Positions 45,140 to 53,703 of a stretch of 64,000 nt of DNA are shown here, piece after piece; positions within the stretch are counted from its first letter, which is position 1; each line of letters begins with the position of its first letter. The notes beneath the pieces are model-generated. The model had not been told where the DNA came from. It searched no databases and was given only the letters and a program-made list of their open reading frames with translations. Origin of the DNA: Pseudomonadales bacterium. Lineage in GTDB: Bacteria > Pseudomonadota > Gammaproteobacteria > Pseudomonadales > Azotimanducaceae. The stretch spans positions 1 through 64,000 of the forward strand of contig JADHNU010000001.1 of the NCBI GenBank assembly GCA_016779325.1, written 5' to 3'. The position numbers and the translations under genes were made by a program.

Positions 45140-45892
45140 ATGCTGCCCCCCCTAGAAGAACGCCGGGAACGGGTATTCCTCATCCTGGCTGGCATTTTCC
45201 TCTGTGCCATGACCATGCTGAACATTATCGGCATCACCCGATTCGTCGAGCTCGGGCCCATGAGCCTGGCCGTAGGCGTGCTGCCCTACCCCATTACCTT
45301 TCTCGTGACCGATCTGATCTCTGAACTCTACGGGCGTGCCCGGGCTAACTTCTTAGTGTGGGTCGGCCTCGGCCTTAACTTTTTTATCCTCGGCACTCTG
45401 TGGCTGGGGCAAGCCCTTCCCTCCGTAGGCCCTGAAGCCATGCCGCCCTGGCAGCAGCTCAAGCTGGCCGAAGGGGTATTCCTGCCGAACGGCACCACCG
45501 TAGACGGCACCATCGAGTTTTATCAGCTCCTGTTTTACTGCACGTCTGGCGCCGTTTTCGCGTCCATGCTGGCCTATATCGCCGCACAGTTCTGCGATGT
45601 GCAGCTGTTTCACTTCTGGAAGCGGGTCACCAAAGGCAAGCACCTTTGGGTGCGAAACAATTTCTCCACCCTCATTAGTCAGCTCGTCGACTCCTTCATG
45701 GTGATCGCCGTCACCTTCGGCGCCGCCTTTCTCGCCGGCGACATGGCCCTTGCGACCCTGTTCACCCTGATGGTGAGCAATTATCTCTTCAAAATGGCCG
45801 TCGCCCTGGCGGATACGCTCCCGTTCTATGGCCTGACCCATCTGCTGCGGAAGCACCTTCAGTTCCCCAACCCAGAGCTCGAGTACGCCTAA
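45140..45892 (+). CDS. Queuosine precursor transporter (YhhQ/VUT family)
   Basis: This is a 250-aa inner-membrane protein with about six helices. Segments such as VGVLPYPITFLVTDLISELYG and FSTLISQLVDSFMVIAVTFG are typical of the COG1738 family, which imports preQ0/preQ1. It follows the SDR by 22 bp, so a PTPS-like/SDR/transporter operon is likely. No other queuosine gene (queC, queE, queF) is in the window. Confidence 0.92.
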   Translation: MLPPLEERRERVFLILAGIFLCAMTMLNIIGITRFVELGPMSLAVGVLPYPITFLVTDLISELYGRARANFLVWVGLGLNFFILGTLWLGQALPSVGPEAMPPWQQLKLAEGVFLPNGTTVDGTIEFYQLLFYCTSGAVFASMLAYIAAQFCDVQLFHFWKRVTKGKHLWVRNNFSTLISQLVDSFMVIAVTFGAAFLAGDMALATLFTLMVSNYLFKMAVALADTLPFYGLTHLLRKHLQFPNPELEYA

Positions 45893-46153
45893 AGGGTTCC
45901 TCCATTGTTTCTCAACTGTTTCAGGGGCGAGGACGCTGCTACCGGTTCGTAACACTTCTCGCTTATTGGTTCACCTTCGAGTCAGTCACCGGTCTGCACA
46001 CTCTTCCAACGTACCCCGAGGCCCGACCTTGAATCGTTAAGAAAGCTTGTACGTCAGTCAGTTAGATGACAGACTGCAAGCGCTTTGGGGAAAGCAGGGG
46101 CACCTCCGGCCGACCGTTCGGTCCTTCGAGGCTTGCCGAGGAACAAGAAAAGC
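45893..46153 (+). other. intergenic region upstream of the sphingolipid locus
   Basis: This 261-bp gap is visibly less GC-rich than its neighbours and must carry the acp-spt promoter. No clear sigma70 pair is seen; TTGAAT (about 46030) with TACGTC 15 bp later is poor. CAGTC and GACTG (about 46055-46076, in CAGTCAGTTAGATGACAGACTG) form inverted arms that could bind a regulator. No terminator hairpin with T-run follows yhhQ. Confidence 0.4.
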
Positions 46154-46393
46154 ATGATCGTTTACGACGAATGCGTAGCGGAAATCCAAGCGCTACTCGC
46201 CCAGTCACACGCAGGCGGCTCCATTGTTCCTCCAGAAAGTGATTTAATTGACGAACTGGGTTTGGCCTCCCTCGACGTGATGGAACTCATCGAAGCCCTT
46301 GAAGATCGCTTCGATGTTGCCTTCCCCCTTAACGAACTCGGCGATGTGCGAACGATTTCTGATCTCGCGCAACGAATTCAAAACCTGACGTAG
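46154..46393 (+). CDS. Acyl carrier protein dedicated to sphingolipid synthesis
   Basis: This 79-aa ACP has the phosphopantetheine site at S39 in ELGLASLDVMELIEALEDRF. It is acidic and helical throughout. The start is the ATG giving MIVYDECVAEIQ; an open frame to 46085 is not convincing. It lies 10 bp upstream of the serine palmitoyltransferase gene, matching the AcpR-Spt pairing known from Caulobacter. A locus-encoded PPTase (63070) could activate it and the acyl-AMP ligase (60393) could load it. Confidence 0.93.
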   Translation: MIVYDECVAEIQALLAQSHAGGSIVPPESDLIDELGLASLDVMELIEALEDRFDVAFPLNELGDVRTISDLAQRIQNLT

Positions 46394-46403
46394 GCGACTT
46401 GCC

Positions 46404-47621
46404 ATGAGCCTTTTGCAGAAACTCGATGCCGCGCGAGCCTTCCAAGACCAGCTCGGTCAACTGGGTGTAAACGCCATTGGCGCGACCATTGACGTCGCAG
46501 GCTCCGCCACGGAAGGGAAGATTGACGGTAAGCGCGTCATACTAGCCGGCACGAATAACTATCTCGGGCTCACCTTTGACCCCGCCTGCATCGAAGCCGC
46601 GGCTCAGGCCGTCCGCACTCACGGTACGGGCACCACGGGCTCCCGTCTTGCCAACGGCACCTACGCTGGCCACGCCGCCCTCGAGCGCGAATTGAGCGCC
46701 TTCCTCGGGGTCCGCTCCGCTATTGCTTTCACCACAGGCTATGTAGCGAACGTGGGGGCGATCTCGACCCTCGCAGGCCCTGGCGACATCATCATGCTCG
46801 ACGCTGACTCCCACGCCAGCATCTACGAAGGGGCGAAGCTCTCTGGCGCCGAGATCTACCGCTTCCGGCATAACGACCCCGCCGATCTCGACAAGCGTCT
46901 CCGTCGCCTTGGCGACCGTTGCGCGCGCACCCTCGTGATCGTTGAAAGCCTCTACAGCATGCTGGGGGATGTCGCCCCCTTAGACCAGTTTTGCGATGTG
47001 GTGAAGCGCCACGGCGCCTTCCTGCTTCTCGACGATGCGCACAGCTTTGGCATCATGGGGGAGAACGGCCGAGGCCTCGCCGAGGTGCTGGGGGTTGAGG
47101 ACGAAATTGACTTCGTAACCGGCACCTTCTCTAAGAGCCTGGGCAGCGTTGGCGGCTTCTTTGCCAGTCGAAAGCATGACGTGGCGCCCCTGCGCAGCCA
47201 AATCCGCGCCTATATGTTCACCGCATCCAGCACGCCGTCAGTAATTGCATCGACGCGCGCGGCGCTTAAGCGGGTAAGTCAAGGCGAAGCCCTGCGCGCG
47301 CAGCTGTGGAAGAACTGCGCCCGCGTGCATGAAGGGCTCAGCAGCTTAGGTTTCACACTTGGGGCGGCCCCAAGCCCAGTCATCGCCAGCTTGATGGACA
47401 GCCCCGAGCAAGCCGCCACGGCCTGGCAGGCCCTGCTCGATGCTGGGATTTATGTGAACCTCGTTGTGCCCCCGGGCGCCCCGAAGAACCTGAGCCTGCT
47501 CCGCTGCAGCCTATCTGCCGCGCACACGGATGATCAGGTCGAGCGGATTATCGAAGGCTATGCCACCGTGGCTCAGCAGCTCTTCGATCAGCCCCGCGCT
47601 GCGGCCACCGCCTACGCCTAG
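46404..47621 (+). CDS. spt: Serine palmitoyltransferase (alpha-oxoamine synthase)
   Basis: This PLP enzyme condenses serine with an acyl thioester to 3-ketosphinganine, the first step of sphingolipid synthesis. The 405-aa protein has the alpha-oxoamine synthase signature: GTGTTGSRLANGTYAGHAALE, H137 stacking on PLP (DADSHASI), DDAHSFG (H213), and the PLP Lys K244 in GTFSKSLGSVGGFFA. BioF and Kbl are relatives. The adjacent ACP and the CerR, ceramide-kinase-like and acyl-ligase genes of the locus argue for Spt. Confidence 0.9.
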   Translation: MSLLQKLDAARAFQDQLGQLGVNAIGATIDVAGSATEGKIDGKRVILAGTNNYLGLTFDPACIEAAAQAVRTHGTGTTGSRLANGTYAGHAALERELSAFLGVRSAIAFTTGYVANVGAISTLAGPGDIIMLDADSHASIYEGAKLSGAEIYRFRHNDPADLDKRLRRLGDRCARTLVIVESLYSMLGDVAPLDQFCDVVKRHGAFLLLDDAHSFGIMGENGRGLAEVLGVEDEIDFVTGTFSKSLGSVGGFFASRKHDVAPLRSQIRAYMFTASSTPSVIASTRAALKRVSQGEALRAQLWKNCARVHEGLSSLGFTLGAAPSPVIASLMDSPEQAATAWQALLDAGIYVNLVVPPGAPKNLSLLRCSLSAAHTDDQVERIIEGYATVAQQLFDQPRAAATAYA

Positions 47622-47642
47622 GGCTCGCCCGGCTCGAACCGT

Positions 47643-48710
47643 ATGGCTGGAGCGCCTCCCCTTGCCTTGGTGGGTTTGGAAAGCCACCGCGCGGGGGAAA
47701 ACGGCCAAATCCGGGCCCTTGTCGAGGCCCTTGAAGCCCGCCTAAGCGTAGCGGCGCAGTGGTTGAGCCCCGCCTGGAAGCAACCTAAGGCCGACCTCCT
47801 CGGCTTCTTACGCCAGGTCAGCTTGGAGGGCGCAAGCCCGCTTCCCCTGCCCCCTGCGCAACGTCATCTCATCGTGAGCGCCGGGCTTCGAAACGAACCT
47901 ATTGCTCGGGCCCTCGCTCAAGCCAGTCCCCAAGGTCATACCGTTTTCCTCGGCCGCACCTGGGCACCAGCGGATGCCTTCTCTCTTACGGTAACCACCC
48001 CCCAATACCGGGTGCCACCCCATCCCCGAGTGCTTGAGAACGCGCTTACCCTCCACGGGCTCACGGAGGCGAACCTCGCCGCGGCCGCTCAGGAACACGA
48101 TGCTTTGCTTGGCCCCGCCACCGGCCAGGCCCTCGCGATTTTAGTTGGCGGCGCCAGCGGACCCTATGCCCTGGGGCCTCGCGCAGCCCAGCGGCTCTTG
48201 GACGAAGCGCAGGCGATCGCCGGCAGGCGGCCGCTTTGGTTGACCACAAGCCCAAGGACGCCGAAGGCGGCCGTCGCGGTCTTTGCTGCCCATAGCTGGC
48301 GCTCCGAGGATCGCTTTCTGCCCTTCGGCGCCGGCCCTAACCCCTACCGAGCCATGCTGGCCAAAGCTGGCGCGCTACTGGTGACTGGCGATAGCATTGC
48401 CATGCTCTCGGAAGCGGCGGGGACGGGAAAACCCCTCAGAATTTTTGACCTTGGCGCCATGGAAGGCCCGGGTTCGGGGCGGCCTCGGGACCATACGCTG
48501 TCCAGCCTCGCCTACGTTGCGCTCTTCCACCTGGGACCGCGACGGCTCAGCCGAGACCTTCGCTGCGTCTATCAAGGACTGCTGGCCGGCCCCCAGGTGC
48601 GCTTCAGCCCCAACGCTATCGCGCCGGCGGCCTGGGGCCGGGGCACCGCCTCCGCCCCCCAGCTTGCCAACACCCTGGCCCGTTTAGCTGAGCTCGACCT
48701 AACGGCTTAG
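47643..48710 (+). CDS. ELM1-domain (DUF1022) protein, paralog A
   Basis: This is a 355-aa member of the mitochondrial fission ELM1-like family. It shows GENGQIRALVEAL near the start, LIVSAGLRNEPIARAL, ILVGGASGPYAL, LTTSPRTPKAAV and VTGDSIAMLSEAAGTGKPLRIF. The layout resembles GT-B glycosyltransferases such as LpxB/MurG: two Rossmann-like halves with a C-terminal GDS-x-M-x-x-EA donor motif. No biochemical function is established for bacterial members as far as I know. It follows spt by 21 bp, so it probably acts on the sphingolipid, perhaps as a sugar transferase. Confidence 0.85.
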   Translation: MAGAPPLALVGLESHRAGENGQIRALVEALEARLSVAAQWLSPAWKQPKADLLGFLRQVSLEGASPLPLPPAQRHLIVSAGLRNEPIARALAQASPQGHTVFLGRTWAPADAFSLTVTTPQYRVPPHPRVLENALTLHGLTEANLAAAAQEHDALLGPATGQALAILVGGASGPYALGPRAAQRLLDEAQAIAGRRPLWLTTSPRTPKAAVAVFAAHSWRSEDRFLPFGAGPNPYRAMLAKAGALLVTGDSIAMLSEAAGTGKPLRIFDLGAMEGPGSGRPRDHTLSSLAYVALFHLGPRRLSRDLRCVYQGLLAGPQVRFSPNAIAPAAWGRGTASAPQLANTLARLAELDLTA

Positions 48711-50404
48711 GACGGGGTTCGACTACCAAGGGAAACGGCGCCCCGCTCCACACGGTATACGCGATCCGCCGCACTGGAGAGCGAACTGTGGTGCGAGACC
48801 ACCAGCAGGGTGAGCTCACCCCGAAGTGCGCACAGCGTATCGGCAATGGCGCGATCCGATTCCGGGTCGAGGGCGCTGGTGGCTTCATCAAGAATGAGCA
48901 AACGAGGACTGCCCAGGAGCGCCCGAGCAATCATGATGCGCTGGCGCTGGCCTCCGGAAATTCGCGTGCCCCGCTCCCCGACGATGGTGTCTAAACCTTC
49001 CGCGAGTGCACTAACAAAGGGCCAGGCGCCGGCCGCACGAAGGGCTTTTTCCACTGCGCTGTCGCTTATGCCCTCTTCCCCCAGGGTCACGTTACGGCGC
49101 ACCGTATCGTGGAGGAGCAAGGTCTCCTGCGGGACATAGCCGATCTGATGACGCCACGCTGCGAGGTCGATCTCCCGCAGATCCGTGCCATCGACCCGCA
49201 CCGCTCCGGCCGTGGGCCGCACCAAGCCGATCACCAGATCGGTGACCGTGGTTTTGCCCGATCCCGATTCCCCCACAAGACAGGTGAGCTCTCCGGCAGG
49301 AATGGTAATGCTGGTCTCCTTCAGGATGTCATGTTCACCATAGCTAAAGGACACGCCCTCGAGGGTAATCTCGCGCTCAAAATGGGGCGGCTTTTCACCC
49401 TCTAGCACCTCAGCCTTTGACTCCGCATCGCTGATGGTTTCATCCAAGGCCCAGTAGGCCGATTCGTAAATGGCCATGCGCTGATATTGCTTCTGCACCT
49501 TGCCAACCTGCTTAAGCAGATTGGCTAAAACCAAAATGAGGAAGGTGGCCGTGGCCATCTGCACATCGAAGAGTGCAAAGGCGAAGTAAATGCCGCCCGC
49601 AATGACCAGGGCGTACATGGGCTCCTGCGCCGATTCAAGGGAGGCCGTGGCGAGGGCCTCGCGACGCAGCGCCCCGCGGAGCGCGCTGGTTTCTTCGCTT
49701 AGCACATTATCGGCCAGATGTTCGCGCCCCATGGCCTTAAAGCTTTTAACGGACTGAAGCGTATCGGTCAGGGAGGCCAGGAGCTGGCGATACCATTGGG
49801 TTTGCAAGACCCCGCCGTCCCGCCCCATGCGGACCAGGCTTCGAGACAGGATCAGAATGAAAATGCTGGCCAGAACGGCGAAGACCATGGCCTGCCAGGA
49901 CACGGCGAAGGCAAAGGCCCCGTAAATCAGCGATTCGATAGTGAGGGCAAGAACGCGAACGCCCATGACGTAGGCAAGAGATGCCCGATAGGCCTCCGTG
50001 CTCATGGCGTTGGCCAGCTTCCCCGGCGATTGGCCCGCAAAGTAGGTCCAGCGGGAGCGGAGGATACCCTGGAGCAGGCGCAGGCGCAGGCCCGTTGCAA
50101 CGTCAGCGGCGATGTAGCCAATGCGTGCCTCAGCAAAAAGCACCATGGCATTTTTCAGGACGATGGCGCCGAGAATGATAAATAGCAGTAGCCCGAGATC
50201 GGGGCTCAGGCCGACGGCCTGAAGGGCATCAATGGCAACCCGCTCCACGCCGGACTCGGGCACCTCGTTCTCGAAGGCCAGATTCAGCACGGGCAGGAGT
50301 GCCGACAAGCCAATACTGTTGGCCACGCCAGAAAGCAACAGCGCAAAAATGAGCACCGCGCTTTCACCGGGATAGCGCTGCAGAAAGCGTTTAAAAATGG
50401 CCAA
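48707..50404 (-). CDS. ABC exporter, MsbA-like lipid flippase
   Basis: This is a 565-aa half-transporter. Six N-terminal helices precede an ATPase with Walker A GESGSGKTT (378-386), Q-loop YVPQETLL, signature RISGGQRQR and Walker B LLILDEATSALD. It is related to MsbA/lipid A exporter-type ABC transporters. It lies 25 bp downstream of lptG-like and is probably one operon with lptF/lptG-like genes. It converges on ELM1 paralog A with a 4-bp overlap. The context suggests flipping a sphingolipid across the inner membrane. Confidence 0.9.
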   Translation of the reverse strand: MAIFKRFLQRYPGESAVLIFALLLSGVANSIGLSALLPVLNLAFENEVPESGVERVAIDALQAVGLSPDLGLLLFIILGAIVLKNAMVLFAEARIGYIAADVATGLRLRLLQGILRSRWTYFAGQSPGKLANAMSTEAYRASLAYVMGVRVLALTIESLIYGAFAFAVSWQAMVFAVLASIFILILSRSLVRMGRDGGVLQTQWYRQLLASLTDTLQSVKSFKAMGREHLADNVLSEETSALRGALRREALATASLESAQEPMYALVIAGGIYFAFALFDVQMATATFLILVLANLLKQVGKVQKQYQRMAIYESAYWALDETISDAESKAEVLEGEKPPHFEREITLEGVSFSYGEHDILKETSITIPAGELTCLVGESGSGKTTVTDLVIGLVRPTAGAVRVDGTDLREIDLAAWRHQIGYVPQETLLLHDTVRRNVTLGEEGISDSAVEKALRAAGAWPFVSALAEGLDTIVGERGTRISGGQRQRIMIARALLGSPRLLILDEATSALDPESDRAIADTLCALRGELTLLVVSHHSSLSSAADRVYRVERGAVSLGSRTPS

Positions 50405-50429
50405 AACCTATCCTTACTCTACGCGCGCT

Positions 50430-51494
50430 CTAGCGCGCTGGGCGTAAAACGACCCAAACCAGGGCCAGCAATAGCATGGGAGGGAGGAAAGCGACGCCCG
50501 CGGGCGGCAGCTGTGCAACAAGCCCAAAATTGCCAAGAAGCTGTTCAAGGAAATAGTAAGCGAGCCCTGTCCCCAGGGCGAGCGCAGCATAGCGCGCCCC
50601 GCCCTGCCGCGCCGTGGCCCGGGCCATGGGCAGGGCAAGAAGCCCAAGAAGCACCGCCGTCACCGGGAGCGCCCACATGCGCCAAAAGGCCAGCTCCCAG
50701 CGTGCAGCCGGCTGCCCCGTATCCTTAAGGTAACGCACGTAGCCCGCCAAATCGGAAAAGGACAGGCTGTCCACCGGGGGGGCACGCAGGAAGGTTTCTT
50801 CCACCCACCAGGGTCGCCAGCGCGCCGGCGCCGGTTCCCGCACCATGCCATCGCGAGAAAAGCGCCGTCGTTCAGCGCCGACCAGGCGCCAGCTGCCATC
50901 CGGCATGGGGTCGGCGGAGGCCGCAAGAATCACCGAGGCCACCGTTGCGTCTTCCCCCAGTTCATAAATCCGCAGGTCTGTAGGAACGCGACCATGCTCC
51001 AGACCACCGACTTCAATGAGGGTGCGCTCGGACCGAGACCAAAAGCCCCGGCCGGCCACCTCGTCCGCTCGCCCCAGCGCCATATCGCGGGCAAGGGTCG
51101 CCCCCGCATAGAGCCGGGGGGATAAATACTCATGCATCACCGGCGTCGCCAGAAGAATAAGCAAGCCCGGCAGCAGGGTCGCCATGGCAAGGCGAGGAAG
51201 GGACGCTCCAGCCGCCCGCAGCACCAGCAGTTCGCTTCGGCGCGCCAGCTGCCAAAGGCCATAGGCGGTGCCGAGGAGGGTCACGAAGGGCAACAGGCGC
51301 AGAATACGCGCCGGGGTGGTCATGGCGACAAAGAGCAGGGCCCCCAGGGCGTTGTAAGCACCCGCGCCCACGCTCTCAAGCTCTTCCCGAAAGGCAAAGA
51401 GGGAGAAAAGCACCAGCAAAACCGTGGTGACCAAGCCGTAGCCGCGAAGCACCGCCAGGGCCACGTAGCGGTCCGCCTTGGTGAACCCCATCAT
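50430..51494 (-). CDS. LptG-like permease of an LPS-type ABC export system
   Basis: This 354-aa YjgP/YjgQ-family protein has six helices and a periplasmic beta-jellyroll (about residues 130-250). [36 protein letters not shown] contains the conserved LptFG coupling region (SELxxxRAAG). The ATG at 51494 overlaps the lptF-like stop. Housekeeping lptFG usually lie next to pepA in gammaproteobacteria; here the pair is inside the sphingolipid locus. Confidence 0.88.
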   Translation of the reverse strand: MMGFTKADRYVALAVLRGYGLVTTVLLVLFSLFAFREELESVGAGAYNALGALLFVAMTTPARILRLLPFVTLLGTAYGLWQLARRSELLVLRAAGASLPRLAMATLLPGLLILLATPVMHEYLSPRLYAGATLARDMALGRADEVAGRGFWSRSERTLIEVGGLEHGRVPTDLRIYELGEDATVASVILAASADPMPDGSWRLVGAERRRFSRDGMVREPAPARWRPWWVEETFLRAPPVDSLSFSDLAGYVRYLKDTGQPAARWELAFWRMWALPVTAVLLGLLALPMARATARQGGARYAALALGTGLAYYFLEQLLGNFGLVAQLPPAGVAFLPPMLLLALVWVVLRPAR

Positions 51495-52546
51495 GTGAGG
51501 CGCCGCCCAAGAAAAGCGAGCCCCACCGCGGCCAAAAGGGGCAGTAGGGGCAAGCCATAGAGGCCAGGAAAGGCCGCCAGCGCGCCGTTCTCGAGCGCCG
51601 TTTGCGCCGCGGCAGCAAGGTAAAAGACGGCGACGTAGAGCCCCACGGCCGCCCCCATGCGCCAGCGCCCGGCTAAGGGTAAAAAGGCCCCCAGCGCTGC
51701 CGCCATGATGGTCATCGCGAAAGCCAACGCGGGCATGGTGACGCGCCACTGAAACTCCGCGCGATCCTTTGGCGCCGACGACGGCCTGAGGGTTGCTGTG
51801 GCCTGGGCGCGGCGGTGGTCCGGCCGGCCAAGCACGGCGCCGTAGCGCCAGCGATAGCGGAGCGCCTCAAAGCGTTGCCGCCGGTCGCCCTGGAGCACCC
51901 CATCTCGCAGGGTCAGCATCTCCCCCCGGCGAAACTCCACGACTTGCACGCCATCACCATCGGGGGGCGCCAAATGGGCCGTCTCGGCGCGAATGAGCTG
52001 GAGGGCGTCCCCCTCCTGCTGCCGGGCGAATACGTCCTTCAACACCCGTCCTTCCGCATCAACCCCCGCAGCAGTCACCACCAGTTCCGGCCCGAGGGCA
52101 TAAAACCGTCCGGCGCGCATGGTGCTCACGTCGGGGCGCGTGGCTAAATCCTCAAGCAGGTAGCTGGTTCGGTAAGCCCAAGGGCGCAGTTCGAGGGACA
52201 ACAGGGCCACCAGCAGAGCCGCTCCCGCGCCGGCCAACGCCAAGGGGATGAGGAGGCGCAAGCCCCCAACCCCACCCGCCATCATCGCCACCAACTCTCG
52301 ATCTCGGCTGAGTCGCTCAAACACGAATAGGACGGCAAAGAAGAGCGCCGAGGGCACAATGACCTCCCCCGCCACCAGCAATTTCAGCCCGATGAGTTTC
52401 CACACGACGGAGGGCGCTAAGGCACCCGCGGCCGCATCGGCCAGGACGTTGGAGCCGGCGAAGGCCGCGAATACGACGCCCAGCAGCAGAACCCCCAAGA
52501 AGAAGGGTCCAAGAACCTGCTGGAGAAGATAGCGATCAAGTATCAA
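51491..52546 (-). CDS. LptF-like permease of an LPS-type ABC export system
   Basis: This is an approximately 351-aa LptF/YjgP-family protein: ILDRYLLQQVLGPFFLGVLLLG at the N-terminus, FERLSRDRELVAMMAGGVGGLRLL (coupling helix), a periplasmic jellyroll, and three C-terminal helices. The start is uncertain: TTG 52546 gives the family-like MILDRYL, while GTG 52561 adds five residues. It is the first gene of lptF-lptG-ABC, divergent from ELM1 paralog B. Homologs bridge the LptB2 ATPase to the periplasmic LptC/A chain. Its own ATPase may be the housekeeping LptB, since none is adjacent. Confidence 0.88.
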   Translation of the reverse strand: MILDRYLLQQVLGPFFLGVLLLGVVFAAFAGSNVLADAAAGALAPSVVWKLIGLKLLVAGEVIVPSALFFAVLFVFERLSRDRELVAMMAGGVGGLRLLIPLALAGAGAALLVALLSLELRPWAYRTSYLLEDLATRPDVSTMRAGRFYALGPELVVTAAGVDAEGRVLKDVFARQQEGDALQLIRAETAHLAPPDGDGVQVVEFRRGEMLTLRDGVLQGDRRQRFEALRYRWRYGAVLGRPDHRRAQATATLRPSSAPKDRAEFQWRVTMPALAFAMTIMAAALGAFLPLAGRWRMGAAVGLYVAVFYLAAAAQTALENGALAAFPGLYGLPLLPLLAAVGLAFLGRRLT

Positions 52547-52638
52547 AGGGCCAAATCCCACCTCGAGCACAGGCTGCGCGCGGCGCAGTGGTGTAGTGTA
52601 ACGACCTTTAGGGCTAGACGGGGGAGGCCGTACCGTCC

Positions 52639-53703
52639 GTGAACGCACAGCCGCTCCGCTTCTGGAGCCTCCTCGGCCAAAAGGCCGGCGATAACCGTCA
52701 GCTCGAGGCCCTCGCCCAGGGCGCGGAAACGCGCCTTGGGTGGGTCGGGGAGCCTCGCGCCCTGGCCTATCGGGGTGGGGATCTTCTCCTCCAGCTCACC
52801 CGCCAGCCAAGCTTGGCCGCCCTACAGCCGCAGGCGCGGGCGTCACTCAAAGCGCCCTGGCCCGACGTATTACTCACGGCCGGACGCCGCAATGAGCCCG
52901 TCGCCCGCTGGATTCAGCAGCAGAGCGGAGGCCGCTGCGCCATCGTCCACGTGGGCCGACCCTGGACCGCACCGCACCGCTTCGATCTCACCCTCACCAC
53001 GGCGCAATACGCCCTCGCCGAGGAACCCGGCAACATCGTCATGCTGCCCGCGCCGCTGGCGCCCCCCCGCGCGCCGAAGGGCATGGAAACGCGCACCAGA
53101 GCCCTCTTGCTCCTGGGCGGCCCCTCCGGCGCCCAGGCCCTTTCGCCCGCCACGGCCGTCCATCTGCTTCAGCGCTTTCGCACACTGGCGCACCGCCATG
53201 GGCTCACCCCTTGCCTCAGCACGAGCCCGCGCACCCCCAGGGCCGTTGAGCGCGCGCTCAAGGGCGAAGCCCAGGACCTCACCGACGGGAGCGTTTTCCT
53301 TTGGCACGCAGCCCAGGGGCAAGCCAATCCCCTTCCGCGCTGGCTGGAGACCGCCCAGCTCGCGGTGGTCACGGGGGACAGCATGTCCATGGTGCTTGAG
53401 GCCTTAAGCGCAGGCTGCCTAACGGCCTATGCGCCTTTACCCAAGCCGCTTTCCTTACGCTGGGAGAGCCTCAGCCATCGTCTGGCGCAGCGCCTCGCCC
53501 CTCGACGGTTTCGCCGAAATACGCAAGCGCTGTTGGATAGCTGGCAGGAAGCGGGGTGGCTTTGGCCCCTCAGCGAGCTGGAGCCCGGCCCCCTTCCCTC
53601 GCCTGGGCCCGGCGCAAACACCCTCGCGGCAAGCAGCTTGGACATCGCCCTCGAGGCCCTCGCCAAGCTCCCTCGGCGCCACCCAGCGCCCACGAAGCCT
53701 TAG
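52639..53703 (+). CDS. ELM1-domain (DUF1022) protein, paralog B
   Basis: This is a 354-aa protein of the ELM1-like family. It shows GDNRQLEALAQGAETRLG (the classic G-D-N-x-Q start), LLTAGRRNEPVARWIQ, LLLLGGPSGAQAL, LSTSPRTPRAV and VVTGDSMSMVLEALSAG. It shares the same order of motifs with paralogs A and C but the sequences are clearly diverged. The start is GTG. It is a single gene between the divergent lptF-like gene and the convergent glycosyltransferase gene (4-bp overlap). A sugar-transfer role in sphingolipid decoration is inferred. Confidence 0.85.
   Translation: MNAQPLRFWSLLGQKAGDNRQLEALAQGAETRLGWVGEPRALAYRGGDLLLQLTRQPSLAALQPQARASLKAPWPDVLLTAGRRNEPVARWIQQQSGGRCAIVHVGRPWTAPHRFDLTLTTAQYALAEEPGNIVMLPAPLAPPRAPKGMETRTRALLLLGGPSGAQALSPATAVHLLQRFRTLAHRHGLTPCLSTSPRTPRAVERALKGEAQDLTDGSVFLWHAAQGQANPLPRWLETAQLAVVTGDSMSMVLEALSAGCLTAYAPLPKPLSLRWESLSHRLAQRLAPRRFRRNTQALLDSWQEAGWLWPLSELEPGPLPSPGPGANTLAASSLDIALEALAKLPRRHPAPTKP

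Noticed and set aside
46404-47621. Glycine C-acetyltransferase (Kbl) or BioF instead of serine palmitoyltransferase
   Set aside because: The fold is shared, but no tdh or bio genes are near, while ACP, CerR-like, lipid kinase and acyl-ligase genes are.
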